The notes: generated by a model not told the origin, from the sequence alone. Shown: positions 11,067-24,229, numbered from the stretch's first letter. The stretch: 64,000 bases of DNA from Diphasiastrum complanatum (GCA_029204225.1 CM055097.1:68311240-68375239), one strand, 5' to 3'. Made by a program: numbers and translations.

Positions 11067-14000
11067 TTATTCCTTCAAGTGGGACCTTTTCAGCAGAAGT
11101 CTTAATGAGGGATATCCTAATAGCAATGTTTGCTCAAACCATGCTTTTGCATTCATAGTATCAACTTTCTTGGCTAACCGCCATGCATATGAAGCTTCTA
11201 GTAAATGAGCAAGCCATGCAAGAAAGAAAACAATTTGCAAGTTTTTGACTGAACCATGAAGTAGAATGCCAAGCGATTGAAGCCACTTCATAGGACCAAG
11301 AAAAGGTCGAGGGACAAATGCACAACAAAATAATGCAAAAAATCCAAAAACAATGAGGAACCACCAAATAAACAAAGGCCTAATAACACCTTTCTTCTCC
11401 TTTTCCTTGAAGAATGCTAAAGTGTTTCTTATACCTTCCTTCTGATCTACAAGTGGAACATATCCAAGTTCTTCCCTTGCTTTCAACAATGAAAAGTAAT
11501 GAGTCACGCCCACCTGTAGCATAGAAAACATACAGAGGTTGAGCAAGGACTTGCACTAATAAGTATAATCATCTCTGCATAGGTGAAAATGACTATGACA
11601 AGAAATCTACATTCCTGATTAAAAAGATAGGGAAAGTCATGCTCGATTAGCTGCAAGCATTGGTTTAAGCATAGTGGAAAAGACCTGATAAAGAGGCTAT
11701 CCCAGTAAAATTGGTTTTAAAGTTCTTGAGAACAAGCAAATACTGAGCTGAAAGCCTTAAGCTTTTACCAGTCTAGAATATTAACTGTAACTCCTGACAA
11801 AAGATAACAAATTTTAGTGGACATTTTAAATTTCCGGGTATCCCGTACTCTAAGTTCAAAACTCACAGGTAAATAACAGTGGGTTTGAATCAAGTAGCTT
11901 CAAATCAAGCAGATTCAAGTCAATATTCAGAGCTTTGGAATTTTAAGACTTAGGTTGAGCAGAGTGTAAAATACAGGGATAAATGAGTAAATTCACCAAG
12001 GCCTACGTTTGCCATGATTGTCATTTAGTGCGCAATTATCATCAAAGAGTGCAACCTTCTCAGCCCTTAGGAAGCTATTATGCTTCAGAACTCTTCTTGA
12101 ACTATTTCACAATCTGGCTACTGGCAGAACACGGATTTTAATCACTATGAATACTTCTGGATGAAAATCAAGATGGCACACTACCAGGTGTGTTTCTTCA
12201 ATAAACGCTCAGGATTGGTGCTTATGTTTCCATCTTTTGAGAGCTACAACTCAACAGGGATGTGCAACAAAGGATGGGAAGGAAAAGAGTACCTTGTAGA
12301 CTTCAGCCGGAAGAAGAAAAGGTTCTGGCATCCATGTGCTTTTCAGCAAAGGATATAAAAGACTGTATACACCCCAGAAAAACCATGCCAATACCAATGC
12401 TGCTCTTACACTCAATTCTCTTTCAGGATAGCTGTACCCTAACCCCTCCACTATCTGTTGCAGAAACTTGAAAGAATTGACGGGAGCACCTGTCAGTTTG
12501 CCAAAAATGTTATTCCAAATATAGTAGTAAAAAGCTAAAATGAAAGCTTCAGTTTAACCCGGCAAACAGTTTGGAAATACTGGCATGATCAAAAGTGTAG
12601 CCTCTTTAGATTCAAGAAGTACAAAATAATAAAATGATTATTAATCAGTTTGTAATCTATCTTCCTGTTTGCCACACTATATGTGAACATTATTCTACAG
12701 ACGAAGCAACATTTGCGCATATAAATTGTTTTTGCCAGAAAAAGCTTTTCTCCATTGAAACTAAATGTCAAAAGATACAGATTGAAAGCCCATTTTCTAG
12801 TACATGACTGTCAATTCCTGTGATTACCAAAAATAGCTCATAGTGGAGATAATGCAGTTACCAAATTGAAAGTCCATTCTGGTAAATGTGATAGACAGAA
12901 AATTAAAATTCAGAAACGAAGATTTTCAAGCAGTTTGCCAATCTCACATCTAAAAACAGAGCTCTGAAAAAATGTTACATGCAGAGTGATGCATCCAAGA
13001 GCAGAAATAAGGCTAAGAGCATTGCCATCAGATATAAAATAAGCCTGGCCTGCTGCAGGAGCATATCCTTCTCTCCCGGGAACGTCAATAAGTAAAGCCA
13101 TGCTTGCCAGCAACTGTGCATTCACGAAGTTATCAATGTATAGCCAATCGTTGCGCACATCAGGGCCACCTACTCTGAAAAGAAGCAAACCAAGTTGTGC
13201 CATTGCTAAAATTCTTGGAAAATGCCGGCGTTCTTCAGGCCCATAGATAGCTGCAGGTCGTACTGCGCAGGTGTTGAGTTTTTGCCCTTTTGAACCCCTA
13301 TAAAAATTATACAATATGGATAGTCAAAAGCACCATGTCTGAAACAACTTCAACTCTAAAAAGTACAGCATCCTATTCAAGAATCAAGAGTTGAAAGTAG
13401 TATAGGTACTTTGTGACATGTCACAAAACTGTTCTTAAGGATAAAATTATGCTGGCCTTATCTACTTCAGCTCTCTTCATAAGTCTATGCCTACACATGG
13501 TGAGGTTGGACAAAGAAGGAAAATGAAATTGCTGAGCAATAACCATTTTGAAAAGGTCCTTATATCAAATCAGGTAGGAAACGATTGATGTATTGAAGTC
13601 AAGTATAGGCCTTAGACCGCTAGCAAAGAAGTATTTCTTCTATTAAGTTAGTTAACAGAGTAGCTAGTTATCTGATATCACATGACATTGAAGCAAGTTA
13701 AGATAAACCAACTTTCAAGAATTAGTTAAAAAACGAGTTAGAAAGCAAACAAAAACAGAATGCTCAACGCAATCTTATTACTCCTTTTTTATCCATTTAT
13801 TCATCTTGTTTGATTATAATTTTGATACTCTATATCTGTTTGTGTTCCTCGCTTAGATTTCATCAACGACCACAATACCTTAGTTTGCAACCATTGCTCT
13901 TGAGTACAAGTTGCTCTGCAAGAGCCTTGCTACGCCCATAGGAGTCAACATGGTCCTTTATCGGAAAATATGGCATAGCCTCATTACCATTCACAATCTC

Positions 14001-15286
14001 TTGGCCCCCAAACACCACATTATATGTGCTTGTGTATACTAATCTCTGGACACCATTTTCAATGCAGCTATCCAGCACATTGCACGTTCCATTCAAATTC
14101 ACTTCATCTACAAAGCGTGATTGGAGCATCTCTTTTCCAGACATCCCAGAAGATGCCAAATGGAAGACACAATCAGCTCCTTTGAGTACTCTTTTGACAT
14201 CCTCCTTGTTCCTTATATCACCTAATTTTCAGCCAAAGCGCAAACACGTGTCAGTTGTAGCTTACACAATGTAGATAGTAGACGGTCCCATCAGTTACTA
14301 AAATTGAGTGCAATGAGGTAGTAAGACCACCTTATGGTGCAATAACAACTATAGCCCATGAATCAGAAAAGCAATCAATCTAGAACGTCCTGAGGTGTGA
14401 TTTGATTGCAAGCAAGTTTTGTCAGTACCAAATGGTTTCTCTACAAACTGTACAGTGTATGGTAAGAAGTATAGCATTATGGGTGCCATGATATATGCAG
14501 TTTCCAAATCGTCATGAGCATTGATGTTCCTGTTGAGGGTGTCAATTTAATCTGCGGAGGCGTCGTTGATCTATGGATATTCTGTCCAGACTTATTTTCA
14601 TTATAATTAGCAAACAGAGCTCCTTAGATAGCACGAGAGACCAAGAGGGAGGCAATGGGCATTCTAGCTCTCCGCTTGAATTACGATCTCTTAACGGCCA
14701 ATAATTCTATGTTCATCAACTCACTTGCTCTTGATCTGCCAAGAATCAAGTTCACATTCAATCATTGTAGATCTTTAGGACGAAATTCTCGTAACTAATG
14801 ATGAATCTTCTTGCTTTTCATCTACTAAAAAGCCTTGGCCTTGTTCACTCCTATTAAATTTCCAAAGACAAGCCAAGCAAATAGGACTACTAGAGGACGC
14901 ATGTTGTAGCTAGAGGACTACTAGAGGACACATGTTGTAGCTATCGTGCTCTTATATGAGGCCATAACTCTTGCTCTTTGAGAAACGCAAGTATAAATTC
15001 CTCTCAGCATCACTCGCTGAATATATGTTATCTTTAGTTGAGGCAAACGTGTTCAATGTAGAGCAAGAACCAGAAATAAGAAGATGATAATACCTATAAT
15101 GCATTTTACGCCCTTAGAGCGCAGACGAGACAACCACGGCGATGTCTCGCTGACGTCATATGCTCTAACTTCTCCAGCACCTCGATTAACAAGTTCCAAG
15201 CAGAGCGTCGCCCCTGGAAAGCCTGTGCCGCCGGTGACAACAAAGGTTCGGCCCTCAATACCCTCGCTCTCCGACATATGCACCAT
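11067..15286 (-). CDS. SDR42E1-like extended short-chain dehydrogenase, copy A
   Basis: A five-exon gene: 15286-15094, 14221-13879, 13297-13026, 12489-12293 and 11513-11067 (193+343+272+197+447 nt = 483 codons plus stop). Phases agree at every junction. The product is an NAD(P)-dependent 3beta-HSD/SDR42E-type oxidoreductase, presumably acting on sterol-like lipids; the plant substrate is unknown. Visible features are the Rossmann motif TGGTGFPG near residue 18, a YxxxK catalytic pair in YGRSK, the RPAAIYGP segment, and a membrane helix in exon 4 (LAWFFWGVYSLLYPLL). Exon 5 encodes a C-terminal DUF4499/TMEM254-like domain with two hydrophobic segments (WWFLIVFGFFALFCC and an AWLAHLLEASYAW region), ending LLLGYPSLRLLL. 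An upstream in-frame TAG supports the start at 15286. Intron 3 has a GC donor. The copy looks intact. Confidence 0.9.
13024..13026 (-). other. GC-AG intron 3 donor, copy A
   Basis: Exon 3 must end after GAT-G for exon 4 (starting GTGCTCCCG at 12489) to stay in frame, giving the product FISDG-APVNSF. The intron therefore starts GCAATG, a non-canonical GC donor. The same site exists in copy B at 53773. Confidence 0.7.
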
Positions 15287-15499
15287 AATACTAGTCTCAG
15301 CAAGCGATGAGGATCTCTACCACTTCAGAAAATAATCGGATATGTCTGCCGCAAGAAGCTCTGTGCTGGTGTTAGAGCTCGGAGTTCCAGCCACATAACG
15401 TAAAGTGACATCCAAAAGACAAGATCATATGATCAGAAAGATTATCTTAGCATTTACTATTCGACATAGCCAGAATATTTAATAACTGAAACCAGAAAA

Positions 15500-15740
15500 T
15501 CCGTGAAAATGAAGCACACAAAGTGGATCTATTTCACTGCTGAACGCTGAATGCATAAATCTACATCTGCTTCTCCGATATCTTTGAAAACGAAGCAAAA
15601 GGAAGTGGATCAATTCAATTTCGATTGCTAAATTAACAAATCTGCATCTGCTTCTCCGAAATCTTTGAAAACAAAGCGAAACGAAGTGGATCAACTCAGT
15701 GTCGATTGCTAAATGCATAAATCTGCATCTGCTTCACCTT
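15500..15740. repeat. About 80-bp tandem repeats 5' of SDR gene A
   Basis: Three imperfect copies of a unit containing AACGAAGTGGATCAA, CGATTGCTAAATGCATAA and TCTGCATCTGCTTC, starting about 200 bp upstream of the start codon. A matching array lies upstream of copy B, so it predates the duplication. Confidence 0.75.
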
Positions 15741-15860
15741 AAAAGTGATATCATACATCCACTGAAAGGGTCATATTGCAAGATCATATTGATAAACAAG
15801 ATTAGCCAGTAACATTTCTTTATTATGATCCAGATTCAAAACTTTAGCATTCTAAAGATT

Positions 15861-18793
15861 GATTTGCAATGCAGAAAAAATGTAAATGATATTATATTTT
15901 TGTGGAAAAGCTTGAACAACGACCTGTCCTGACGAAGCAATCACTGACTGCGTCCAGCTGGGTACTCACGGGCCATCCGCAGTAGGAAATATCGGGCCCA
16001 CTCACACTTTCATTCCCTCATCTATCCAAAACAAGCAAGCCAAGGCATGATTGAATGCTTGTTTATTAAATTTTGTGTAAGTTTTGTGTTTGTTGAATTT
16101 GGGTGAACGCATGTCTTTGCCATTGCCTTACAGAAGGCAACAATCCTGTGTTCAAGCTCGTCAATGGAGCTTATACAAAAGTTAAGAGTATGTGCATTCA
16201 CAAAAAGCTTTGCCACACTTCTAAGGACTTTATTCTTGCAAGAATATGCATCTTTCTATACAAATTGTAAATAACAAAAAAAACTCATGTCGCTCTCTTT
16301 TCTTCTCTTTTGCTTGCATCCAAGCCTGAGGTGTAGATGCACCTTCATATGCAAGTCATTGGTAGCAAGTACCTTCATATGCAAGCTCTCTTTTTCTTCT
16401 CTTTTGCTTGCATCCAAGCCTGAGCTTCATATGCAAGTCATTGATAGCAAAAACAATTCACTTCCTTAACTTTTTCTTTCCAAAATCATTTCATATATGC
16501 ATTTTATTGTCGTCGAATCTCTACTCACCTACACACTTTTAATCAGAGCTCAATCCTTGTGGAAAGAATAGAAAATGCTAACCATTTATGCTAGTAGCTA
16601 CGGTTCCAAGACTACTAGGATTGAAGAAAGCTAATTGCTTTGCATCCAATCTTAGACGATCATATCTTTATTCAAGAAATTTGTGGCACTGCCTTTGTCG
16701 TACATCCATAACATTTTTGTTTTGTCATTGGTTATGAATAAGATCTTTGCATAAACCTAGATGATACTGCAAAAGAGCATGAAAATTGATATAACATTGA
16801 AATGAAGGTTTGGAATCGATGAATGATAAAAGTATCAAAACATGGATACTTTTATAACCATTTGATATGGATGTCGAGCAGATTTGGAAAAATGCATCTT
16901 GGTTTTCAAGGGGGGCTCAAACTTGGGACCAAAGAAACTTTGGATGCCAAGTTAACCAACTTGGCCAACCCTGCTGGATAGATTTGAAAAAATGACACAA
17001 CCCACCAACCAATCGCTGTGTAAAACCCGACCAATGCTTGCCAAAACTTAGGTCATACTCGTTAATACTCATTCCAGAAAGAATATCCGGATGCATAACC
17101 GAAACATTATATTTCCTATTTACAAGACTTGTAAGCACCAATCATAAAATTTTGAAATTTTCACATACTCGAGCCCCATGGATATTACAAAAAGTTTATA
17201 CTCGCCCAACACTGATTGGGACAATTGAGTTTTGTGAATGTTTATGAATGTCGTAAAATGGTGTGTATGGTTGTTGCGAGCAAGCATGTCAATATTGAAG
17301 TCTCCTAAAACTAGTTGTCATTAATTTTGTGGAGGAACTCTATATAAATTTTCAGGAATAAATAATTGGCAATTTTGTCGATGTATTTTGTAAAATATTT
17401 TCAAGAATGATAAAGAAACACATATTGTTTGAGTTTGATTTTAATATTCTGCAAATATGATGATATGATATGGTTTGTCTACATTGAAAAATTCTTTAAT
17501 GATTTTTGAAACATCTATATTATATATGGCATAGTTGTGTAGTTGTTGGTTATGGTGGGTGTTCTAGAGAAATAATAAACTTGGTGTGAAATCTTGGTGG
17601 TGAAGTATGATGCCATCTTATGGTACTTGTGTGTTCCTTGCAAACACAATATATTCAAGCTCATTATATTCTAATTTGGTAAAATATTAATTTCATGCTT
17701 TTGTAATGAGATGGTGCTTAGAGAATGAAAAGAGGAGTGCTTTTATAAAATTCCATGATAGGGATTTGGATGTGCTATTTTGCTTGATTGTCCAAGTGTT
17801 TATTTCTTCTCTATACATTTGTTAGCATTTTTTTTGTTGATTATGAAGTGGTATGGTTAGTTATACATTTTGAATGTTTTTTTTTATCGTTTGGAGTTGT
17901 ATTTGTTAGACTATGTTTTTTTGGTTCCCATATGATTGAAAATCAAACATTCCATTGTTAAAATTTGTGCACAATTTATATAAAGAGCAATAAAGAGCTG
18001 TATAGAAAATCATTTTCGTGTGATGATATTTAAGAACAAGGAGACTATTCAAAATTCTTTGGCATATTTGGAATGGTTTTGTAAGATTGTTTGTTAATCC
18101 ATTGAATGTTTCATTATACCCATGAACTACCAGCTATTGCAAAACAACACAATATTGTAGTGTTGAAAAAAAGGCTATCTAGTGCAAGAAGTGTAGAGAT
18201 TAAGTAAAAGCACTGTATTATTCTTGAAATAGAGCTGACTTGCAGACGTTAGGAGCAATAGGAGCTTAAGCTTCTAAACCTCCTTGGGGTTCTCTTAAGT
18301 CATTTTTTGAATAGAACTTCATCGTTTTTTCTTGGAGATTTGTACACATGATGAGGCCAGAAGAAGAAGGATCTCTAGCACCATTAGCCTTAAGTTCATT
18401 AATGATTATTCAGGGTATGGTGACCACTAAACCACAAGGAGCTAAGCTTCATAACATGTTTAAATATAGGAAGAGTATGTAGAACCTTTGAACTATAGTT
18501 TAGCTTGAACCCGATATCGTGCACCCTTCTGACTTCTACATTCTAAAGAGGTAAGGCTATTTCTTCAAAGAACTAGTCATACTTTGTCCAATGTTTGTCA
18601 AGCACTATTAAAGTTTAGCCATGTCAGCAAGAGTATCAAGCCCTTGATCCAACTTTAATGAGAGGAAAGTCCATGATGTCTAGTATGGACTCCAACTTTG
18701 TTGGAAAAGTATGTTTTGCAAATTGGGTGTGGCGTGGATTGCTGCTTGTGCCGAAAGGAGTTGGTGGACTGTTTGCAGTTGCCAGTCCTTATC
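15861..18793. other. Intergenic, one short direct repeat
   Basis: AT-rich with no convincing gene. Around 16300-16366 and 16387-16449 a segment is directly duplicated (CTTTTGCTTGCATCCAAGCC and CTTCATATGCAAGTCATTG in both copies). Confidence 0.55.
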
Positions 18794-19714
18794 TTATGAT
18801 GTTAACTTCTTAGACTTTGTCGTAGAAGACGTGGACTCGATGGGAGGTTCTGCTGGAATGTCTGTTGAAGGGTCAATTAGATCTCCCGCTTGGTGTATTG
18901 CCAGTTGAGTGAGAAGGGGTCCCACCATAGTCTGCTTCTTTGGAGAGAGGAGGGCCTTAAAAATTTCTTCTTGGACTAGCTGAGCCCAAATGTAGTTGTA
19001 TTCGTCTGGTTTAGTAACAACAGCCAGTAACATAAAGAAAGTCACTCAAATGCAAGCCTTCCTTGACCTTGCCACCTTGAAGAAGTTGACTACGAAGGTA
19101 GCAGCTCCTTGAAGAACTTCATCGACGATGGCTTCAAGTAATAGGCCATCATTGGTGCACCATGCCTTTTTAGTAATGTCCATATACTTATCGATTTTCA
19201 TGACCCTTGTCTTGCGTGCTGACATGCGCCTTGGCCCATAAGGAATGCCAATTGCCATAAGAGCTTCCGTGGCAAATGAGACGATGTGCATAACTTGGTT
19301 CAGCTTGTACTTGAAGCTCGGGGTATTCTGAATGGTTGAGCAGAATGCATTCTCCACAAATGATGATAATTTGGTGTATAGGGGGAGAATAGTCTTGGAA
19401 CCCGTAGAACTTCAGCAGAGGCTCCCCTAATTTCCACCATTTGCGTGCCTCGTAGGGTTTTGGCACCAAGAGGAGTCTAGTACTCTCGGCTTTTCCTCCA
19501 TCATTTTGTCATCTGATGCGTGTGGGGTGAGATCTTCTTCTCCCATTGTGAAATATGGGTCCAATTCTTGTGTGAGCTTGAGCTTTTTGACTGGTCGAGT
19601 AGGATCTATTATGGCTTTGCCTTTATGCTTATCATCCTTCACCATCTTGGCAAGTTTAAGCCCACAAGTGCTTAAATTTCTCAAAATAGTAAGTTCAGAA
19701 ACTAAAATGAGCAA
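18794..19714 (-). pseudogene. Retroelement-associated unknown ORF, frameshifted
   Basis: Four overlapping minus-strand pieces read as one broken protein. The first is a Lys-rich N-terminal part (MVKDDKHKGKAIIDP). The second is WWKLGEPLLKFYGFQDYSPP, the third MHIVSFATEALMAIGIPYGP through DEVLQGAATFVVNFFKVA, and the fourth TKPDEYNYIWAQLVQEEIFK, ending in a Ser/Pro/Thr-rich tail. Frame changes near 19,450 and 19,300 and a stop near 19,046 show decay. I do not recognise a domain. It lies 3' of, and in the same orientation as, a gypsy pol remnant at 20.88-21.29 kb. That is consistent with an additional ORF between pol and the 3' LTR, as known in some plant gypsy groups; this link is inference. Confidence 0.45.
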
Positions 19715-20879
19715 TAAAAGTTGCTAAAATTTGAGAACAAATGAATGGCCTCTTTGATTGTTGGAGTTCGCTTTGGGATTGCTGGAAACTTTCTGGAAAA
19801 TTTTGGCAACATGTCTTTAGCAAATGCGAGTTTTAGTGGAATTGCACCTCCTTATATACAACACCCCCCCCCCCCTCTTCCAGATATGGGGAACCAAGAT
19901 GTTAGATATCAAATTGGCTAGAAAAGACATTGTAAGATCAATGGTGACATAGTTGAACCAAGATCAGGTCATTCACACGTGTGGGGATCCAAAACATGGC
20001 TAAAAATGGCCAAAAAACTCAGTTCAACTCAAAAAATAATTAAATCTCTGTTTTTGGGAGTTTGGCTAGGGATCTTGGCTCGCCTGTTTGAAAGTAGTTT
20101 TAACATGAAAAGATGTGCAAAATATCAAAGGGGCGAACCATGATGTCATTTTCACACGTGTGGGGAGCATGTTTAGTGATTTTCTAAGAATGGACCCCCA
20201 ACAAAAACTGGCTGGGAGTCTTGGTTTGCCTGATTCATTGTGGATAGAGCATAATATGAGAAGTCTACTATGAAGAGGATGAGCCAACATCTCAGAAATG
20301 CAAGCATGTAGGTGGGTTTAAGTGATTTTTACTATTTTTGGCCTACAGGGCTAGGATTTAGAGTTCATGGATCTCCTAACTCAATTTAAACTCATCAAGA
20401 TGTGTTCTAGCCATAGTCAAACAGGAGAACCAAGATAGTGAAAATTGGGAGACATATTGAGGATTTTGTCTCCTATAGTAAATTTTGTTGTTCTACTTGG
20501 CTGAATAGTGAAGGGTTTGGAACTATTCAGATCATTGGCAAATGGTATTTCCTTCATTGTCACTGATTTTTGGCACTGAGTTTAAAGTTTCTTGATGAAT
20601 ATTGATCTTTTTTTTTTTTTCCCCAATTGTCGATTCACTTTGTTGCACAGTACTGTATTTGGTGGCCTTCAACATCCTTACCTGTAACCTGTACTAACTC
20701 CATGAACCATGTAGACTGTTTTTCCATCCCTAGAGATACTCTACTCTCTACAAATAACTCCACTCCTTGTACATTGTATCACAAAAAGATGAGACAAATA
20801 GAAGAACTGTTCATAAATAACTGGAAAAATGCAAAGAAAGGCGAAAAATAATTATACATAAAATGATGAAGTTTATACA
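19715..20879. other. Possible retroelement internal or LTR sequence
   Basis: No ORF of note. It contains a run of 13 C (about 19862-19875) and two CACACGTGTG palindromes (19974-19983 and 20153-20162) of the type seen in retroelement LTRs and leaders elsewhere in the window. Confidence 0.4.
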
Positions 20880-21290
20880 GTGGGAGGTAAGTGGTAATAG
20901 CGCCTTATCTGACTACCATTTACCAAGGTGGGTAAAAAGTCACCTTCTAGAGTGGCCAATTGAATTGCGCCATTCTCAAATATTTTCATCACTTGATAGG
21001 GTCTGAGGCCGGAAAATTTCAATTTGCCTTTTGTGACCTTGCTCTAATACATCAATGCTAGGTCACCTTTGTGTAAGTCCTTTTGTTTTAGGACATGGTC
21101 ATGCCAGACTTTGCAGCGTTTCTTTTCGGTGTGCAATGCATGCAAAGCAATGGTTCGGGTTTTGCATAAATTCATCAGTAAGCCTAATTGACGTTGGGTG
21201 GACTTACTTGTGTCTAATCGTTTCATCACGACCACTCTTAGGCTAGGGACAATGAACTTAACGGGCATTACAGCCTCGAGTCCACATTAG
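20880..21290 (-). pseudogene. Ty3/gypsy integrase C-terminal relic
   Basis: The minus strand encodes PVKFIVPSLRVVVMKRL, then a helical K/R-rich stretch with KVWHDHVLKQKDLHKGDLAL. After one in-frame stop it continues as KGKLKFSGLRPYQVMKIFEN and LEGDFLPTLVNGS. This is the typical gypsy integrase tail: the GDLAL...GKLK...GPY pattern followed by an NG-AI-L segment. The catalytic core and RT are not present. Confidence 0.75.
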
Positions 21291-22552
21291 AGGAGTTCCA
21301 AAATAAAAAAAGACCCTTTGTAAAGATACTTTTTTTTTCTCCTCTAGTTTTGGGCCCAATCAAAATGCACAGAATTGAAATCTACGTAACGTAGTTCAAA
21401 TTAACTGAGAAATAAAAATACAATATAGAAAACTTTGAAATTTGTGTCCGGGCAGCATGGACTTATCCCATTGGTTTCTTCTTCCTGCCCGACACGTGCT
21501 AATCTGCCCGACGTCAATACCTCAAGTTAAATTTACTTAGTATAATGAAATTTGCTAACCATACTAGTTACAGTTATAGAAATATAGTATGTACAGTTAC
21601 TTAAAATATGGTATACATAGTAACTGTGACTATGGTGGCATTCACATTAGATTGAATGTGATACGAAAAATTGAAATTAAGTATCATATTAGAGAGATTT
21701 TTGGCGCCCAAGCTTTGAAAATAGCAATGGCAAGGAGACCCAGATTTATAGTCGAGTTTGTGATTCTTTACAATGAGAAAGATGAAGTTGATAACTGGAA
21801 GCCAACAAAATATATGAAGAATTCATGGGTGTTGCTGCATCCATCATCAAAGGGCAATTTTTGACAAAAGAAAAGAGCAAAAATGACATACAAATCTTAT
21901 TGGAAAGCAAAAATTCTGGAGTTTAAAACTACCTCGGGAGGTCAATCGATATTAGAAATTTTAGTACAACATGTATATATCCATTCAGAAATCAAAGTAC
22001 ATGATATCAATCCTCATGATCACTGAAAATGTAATTGTAAGTATATCAAAACATATGCACTCTACAACAATCATAGGTGATTTTCTTTATTGATGCTCTT
22101 CAGATTATGATTTAAATGCTTCAACATTGTTGTTTTCTTTGAGGTTTATAGCCATCATGCATAAGTGAATGGGACAATCACTTGCAGGAATATTGGATGT
22201 GAATCACTCTGATGTTAGAAAGCTGCAATACAGAGGAAGAAGTCCAAAGGAACTTGCAGATTGTGGTATCTATTGTTATGAATCTTTATATACACCCCAA
22301 ACGGATGGAGTTTTGGCAAGCTCGAAGCAATTCCATTGTAAAGTTTTCAAAGTGATGAGTGGCCTACTCTTGACAGTATTGTTTCTGAATCCTTGAGATG
22401 CAAGCTACTCATTGACATTAGAAATGCTATGAAGATAAACACAGGCTCGAAAATTGTTCACCTAAGTTGGTTTATCTCATTACATATATTTGTTGATTTT
22501 TTCTCGAGTGCTAGTGTTCGTAGGACACCAACTTTATTTGTTTTCAAGGATT
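21291..22552. other. Intergenic with one unrecognised short ORF
   Basis: The plus-strand ORF at 21589-21864 contains a protein-like stretch (FGAQALKIAMARRPRFIVEF), but no family is recognised and flanking frames are closed. It may be a remnant exon. Nothing else is seen. Confidence 0.3.
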
Positions 22553-22876
22553 TATCGGATGAGACGTCAGATGAGGTGCCCGTCGGATGGAGAAGGGAGA
22601 AGGGAGATGGCATTGTGGTAGTAAAGAGACAGATGGCGTAGTGGAGGGAGAAGGGAAGGGGTTGCTTAATGAAGAAGCTCAGGAGAGAAAAAGACCATCG
22701 GATGATGAGGTGACCATCAGATGAAACGTCAGATGAGGTGCCCGTCGGATGTCGGATGTCGGATGAGAGAAAAAGATGTACTGTCGGATGTAGAGAGACG
22801 TTAAAAATGTACTGTCGGATGTAGAGGGATGTCAACTGACGTCGGATTTGGTTGGGCATCAGATCTAACAGTCGGA
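22553..22876. repeat. TCGGATG-rich repeat cluster
   Basis: Many copies of TCGGATG/TCAGATG, including three in tandem near 22745-22765. A 26-base segment starting ACGTCAGATGAGGTGCCC occurs twice in direct orientation (22564-22589 and 22726-22750). Confidence 0.7.
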
Positions 22877-24225
22877 TCTGATTTTGTTTTTCGTAAACTT
22901 CAAAATGAAAAATTTGAATTTTTTTTTTATGAAGGGACAAAACTTCCAAAATGTTGAAGTCCTTCTCTCCCAAAAGTCCTACCACATCTAGGATTTGACC
23001 TCTCTCACAAGAATTGTCATAACTTTGTCAATTCTGAACCAAATTGGTTGGAAATTGGCTCCGATTCAAGCTGAGACTGAGATATAAAATCGTATAATAT
23101 TATAGTCAAAGAATTCTGCCAATGGTACAACCAAAAATGAAGGCAAACAGACTGCAAAAACTATAACTAACTAAAATTGAAAAAGAATCACTAAATTGAC
23201 CTCAGCTATTTATAGTGATCATTTGTGCCTCTACTATAAGTTTGGGGCCTTATTTGGCTAATTTGGGCCTTACAACCATTATTACAAGTTCGCTATTCAC
23301 AAATATAATGAGGTTGTTCAAGCCACTTTATTAACTGTCCTATTGACTAGTTCTAGTCTAATTTAGCTCCATGGCTATATTTGGCAATTCATTAGTAAGG
23401 TCATGGGCTAATTACATGCAACACATGACAATGGATAATAAGACAGTAGGAAGGTGTGTTGGTATAGTTGATGGTGAAAATACTAGGAGGGATAAAAGAG
23501 TTTATGGAAGTCATATTTTGAGTGGCAATGTTGGTTGGAGATTTGAAAATTTCAAAGTGGTTTTGATTTGGATTGAGGGTAGTGTATCAAGAGGTTATGG
23601 GATTGATAGTCTGAGAAAAGGTTTTATCCATGGAGGATGGGAGAAATTGGTTAAGTGTGAGTGAAAAGGAGGCCTTCTAGATGAGGAGAAATGACGTTTT
23701 CTAATTTAGGGTGAATATATTGTACAGTCCTTAAGATTTTGTGACAACCAAACTAGCTAATTATTTGGCAGTTTAGATGTCACTCAAACTCACAAATCCA
23801 TTAGTGCATTCCACGTAAGCCTTTTCCATGTGTCAATGCATGACTTGATTGGTGAATAGGTCAACATGGGCCATCTTCTTGCAAAAAGTAAAAAATTGTA
23901 TGAGGCTAACTCGTGCAAGGTTACTCCGTAGCCATGCATCGAAACCATACCGTGCCTCAAATGGCTGACCTAAAAAGAGACTCACCATACCGTGCCTCAA
24001 ATGGCTGACCTAAAAAGAGACTCAGAGCTAAAAAGAGACTCTAGAGGAAAAGAGAGAGGAAAAGAGACTCAGAGCTAGAAAGAGGCCTAGGAGGAGTGAC
24101 ACTCTCATACATACTCCACTCATTACTTTAAAATGCTCCAACACATGGAAGCCCAAAGTTTCCACGTCCATGAGGAATCAGGACCCAAAAAATATAAAGT
24201 CGCGACGGTCCATATCAAAATCCTT

Positions 24226-24229
<4 letters not shown>
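22877..24229. other. Intergenic; 40-bp tandem duplication
   Basis: No supported gene. A 40-bp unit beginning ACCATACCGTGCC is exactly duplicated (23944-23983 and 23984-24023), followed by further AAAAAGAGACTC copies. Confidence 0.6.

Larger units (their letters stand above)
9890..15860. repeat. Segmental duplication, copy A
   Basis: This block aligns by eye, with many substitutions and indels, to 50060-59270 in the same orientation. Homology covers the 3' flank (for example around 9960-10040 and 50150-50220), all five exons and four introns of the SDR42E1-like gene, and the 5' tandem repeats. Ends are approximate. Copy A lacks the 2.6-kb insertion found in intron 1 of copy B. Confidence 0.85.

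Noticed and set aside
22169-22396. 75-codon plus-strand ORF
   Set aside because: No recognisable motif, ordinary composition, flanked by closed frames.
22458-22985. 175-codon minus-strand ORF with a repeated HPTGTSSDVSSD segment
   Set aside because: The repeat follows from the DNA-level TCGGATG duplication; composition is otherwise random and no start context or homology is seen.
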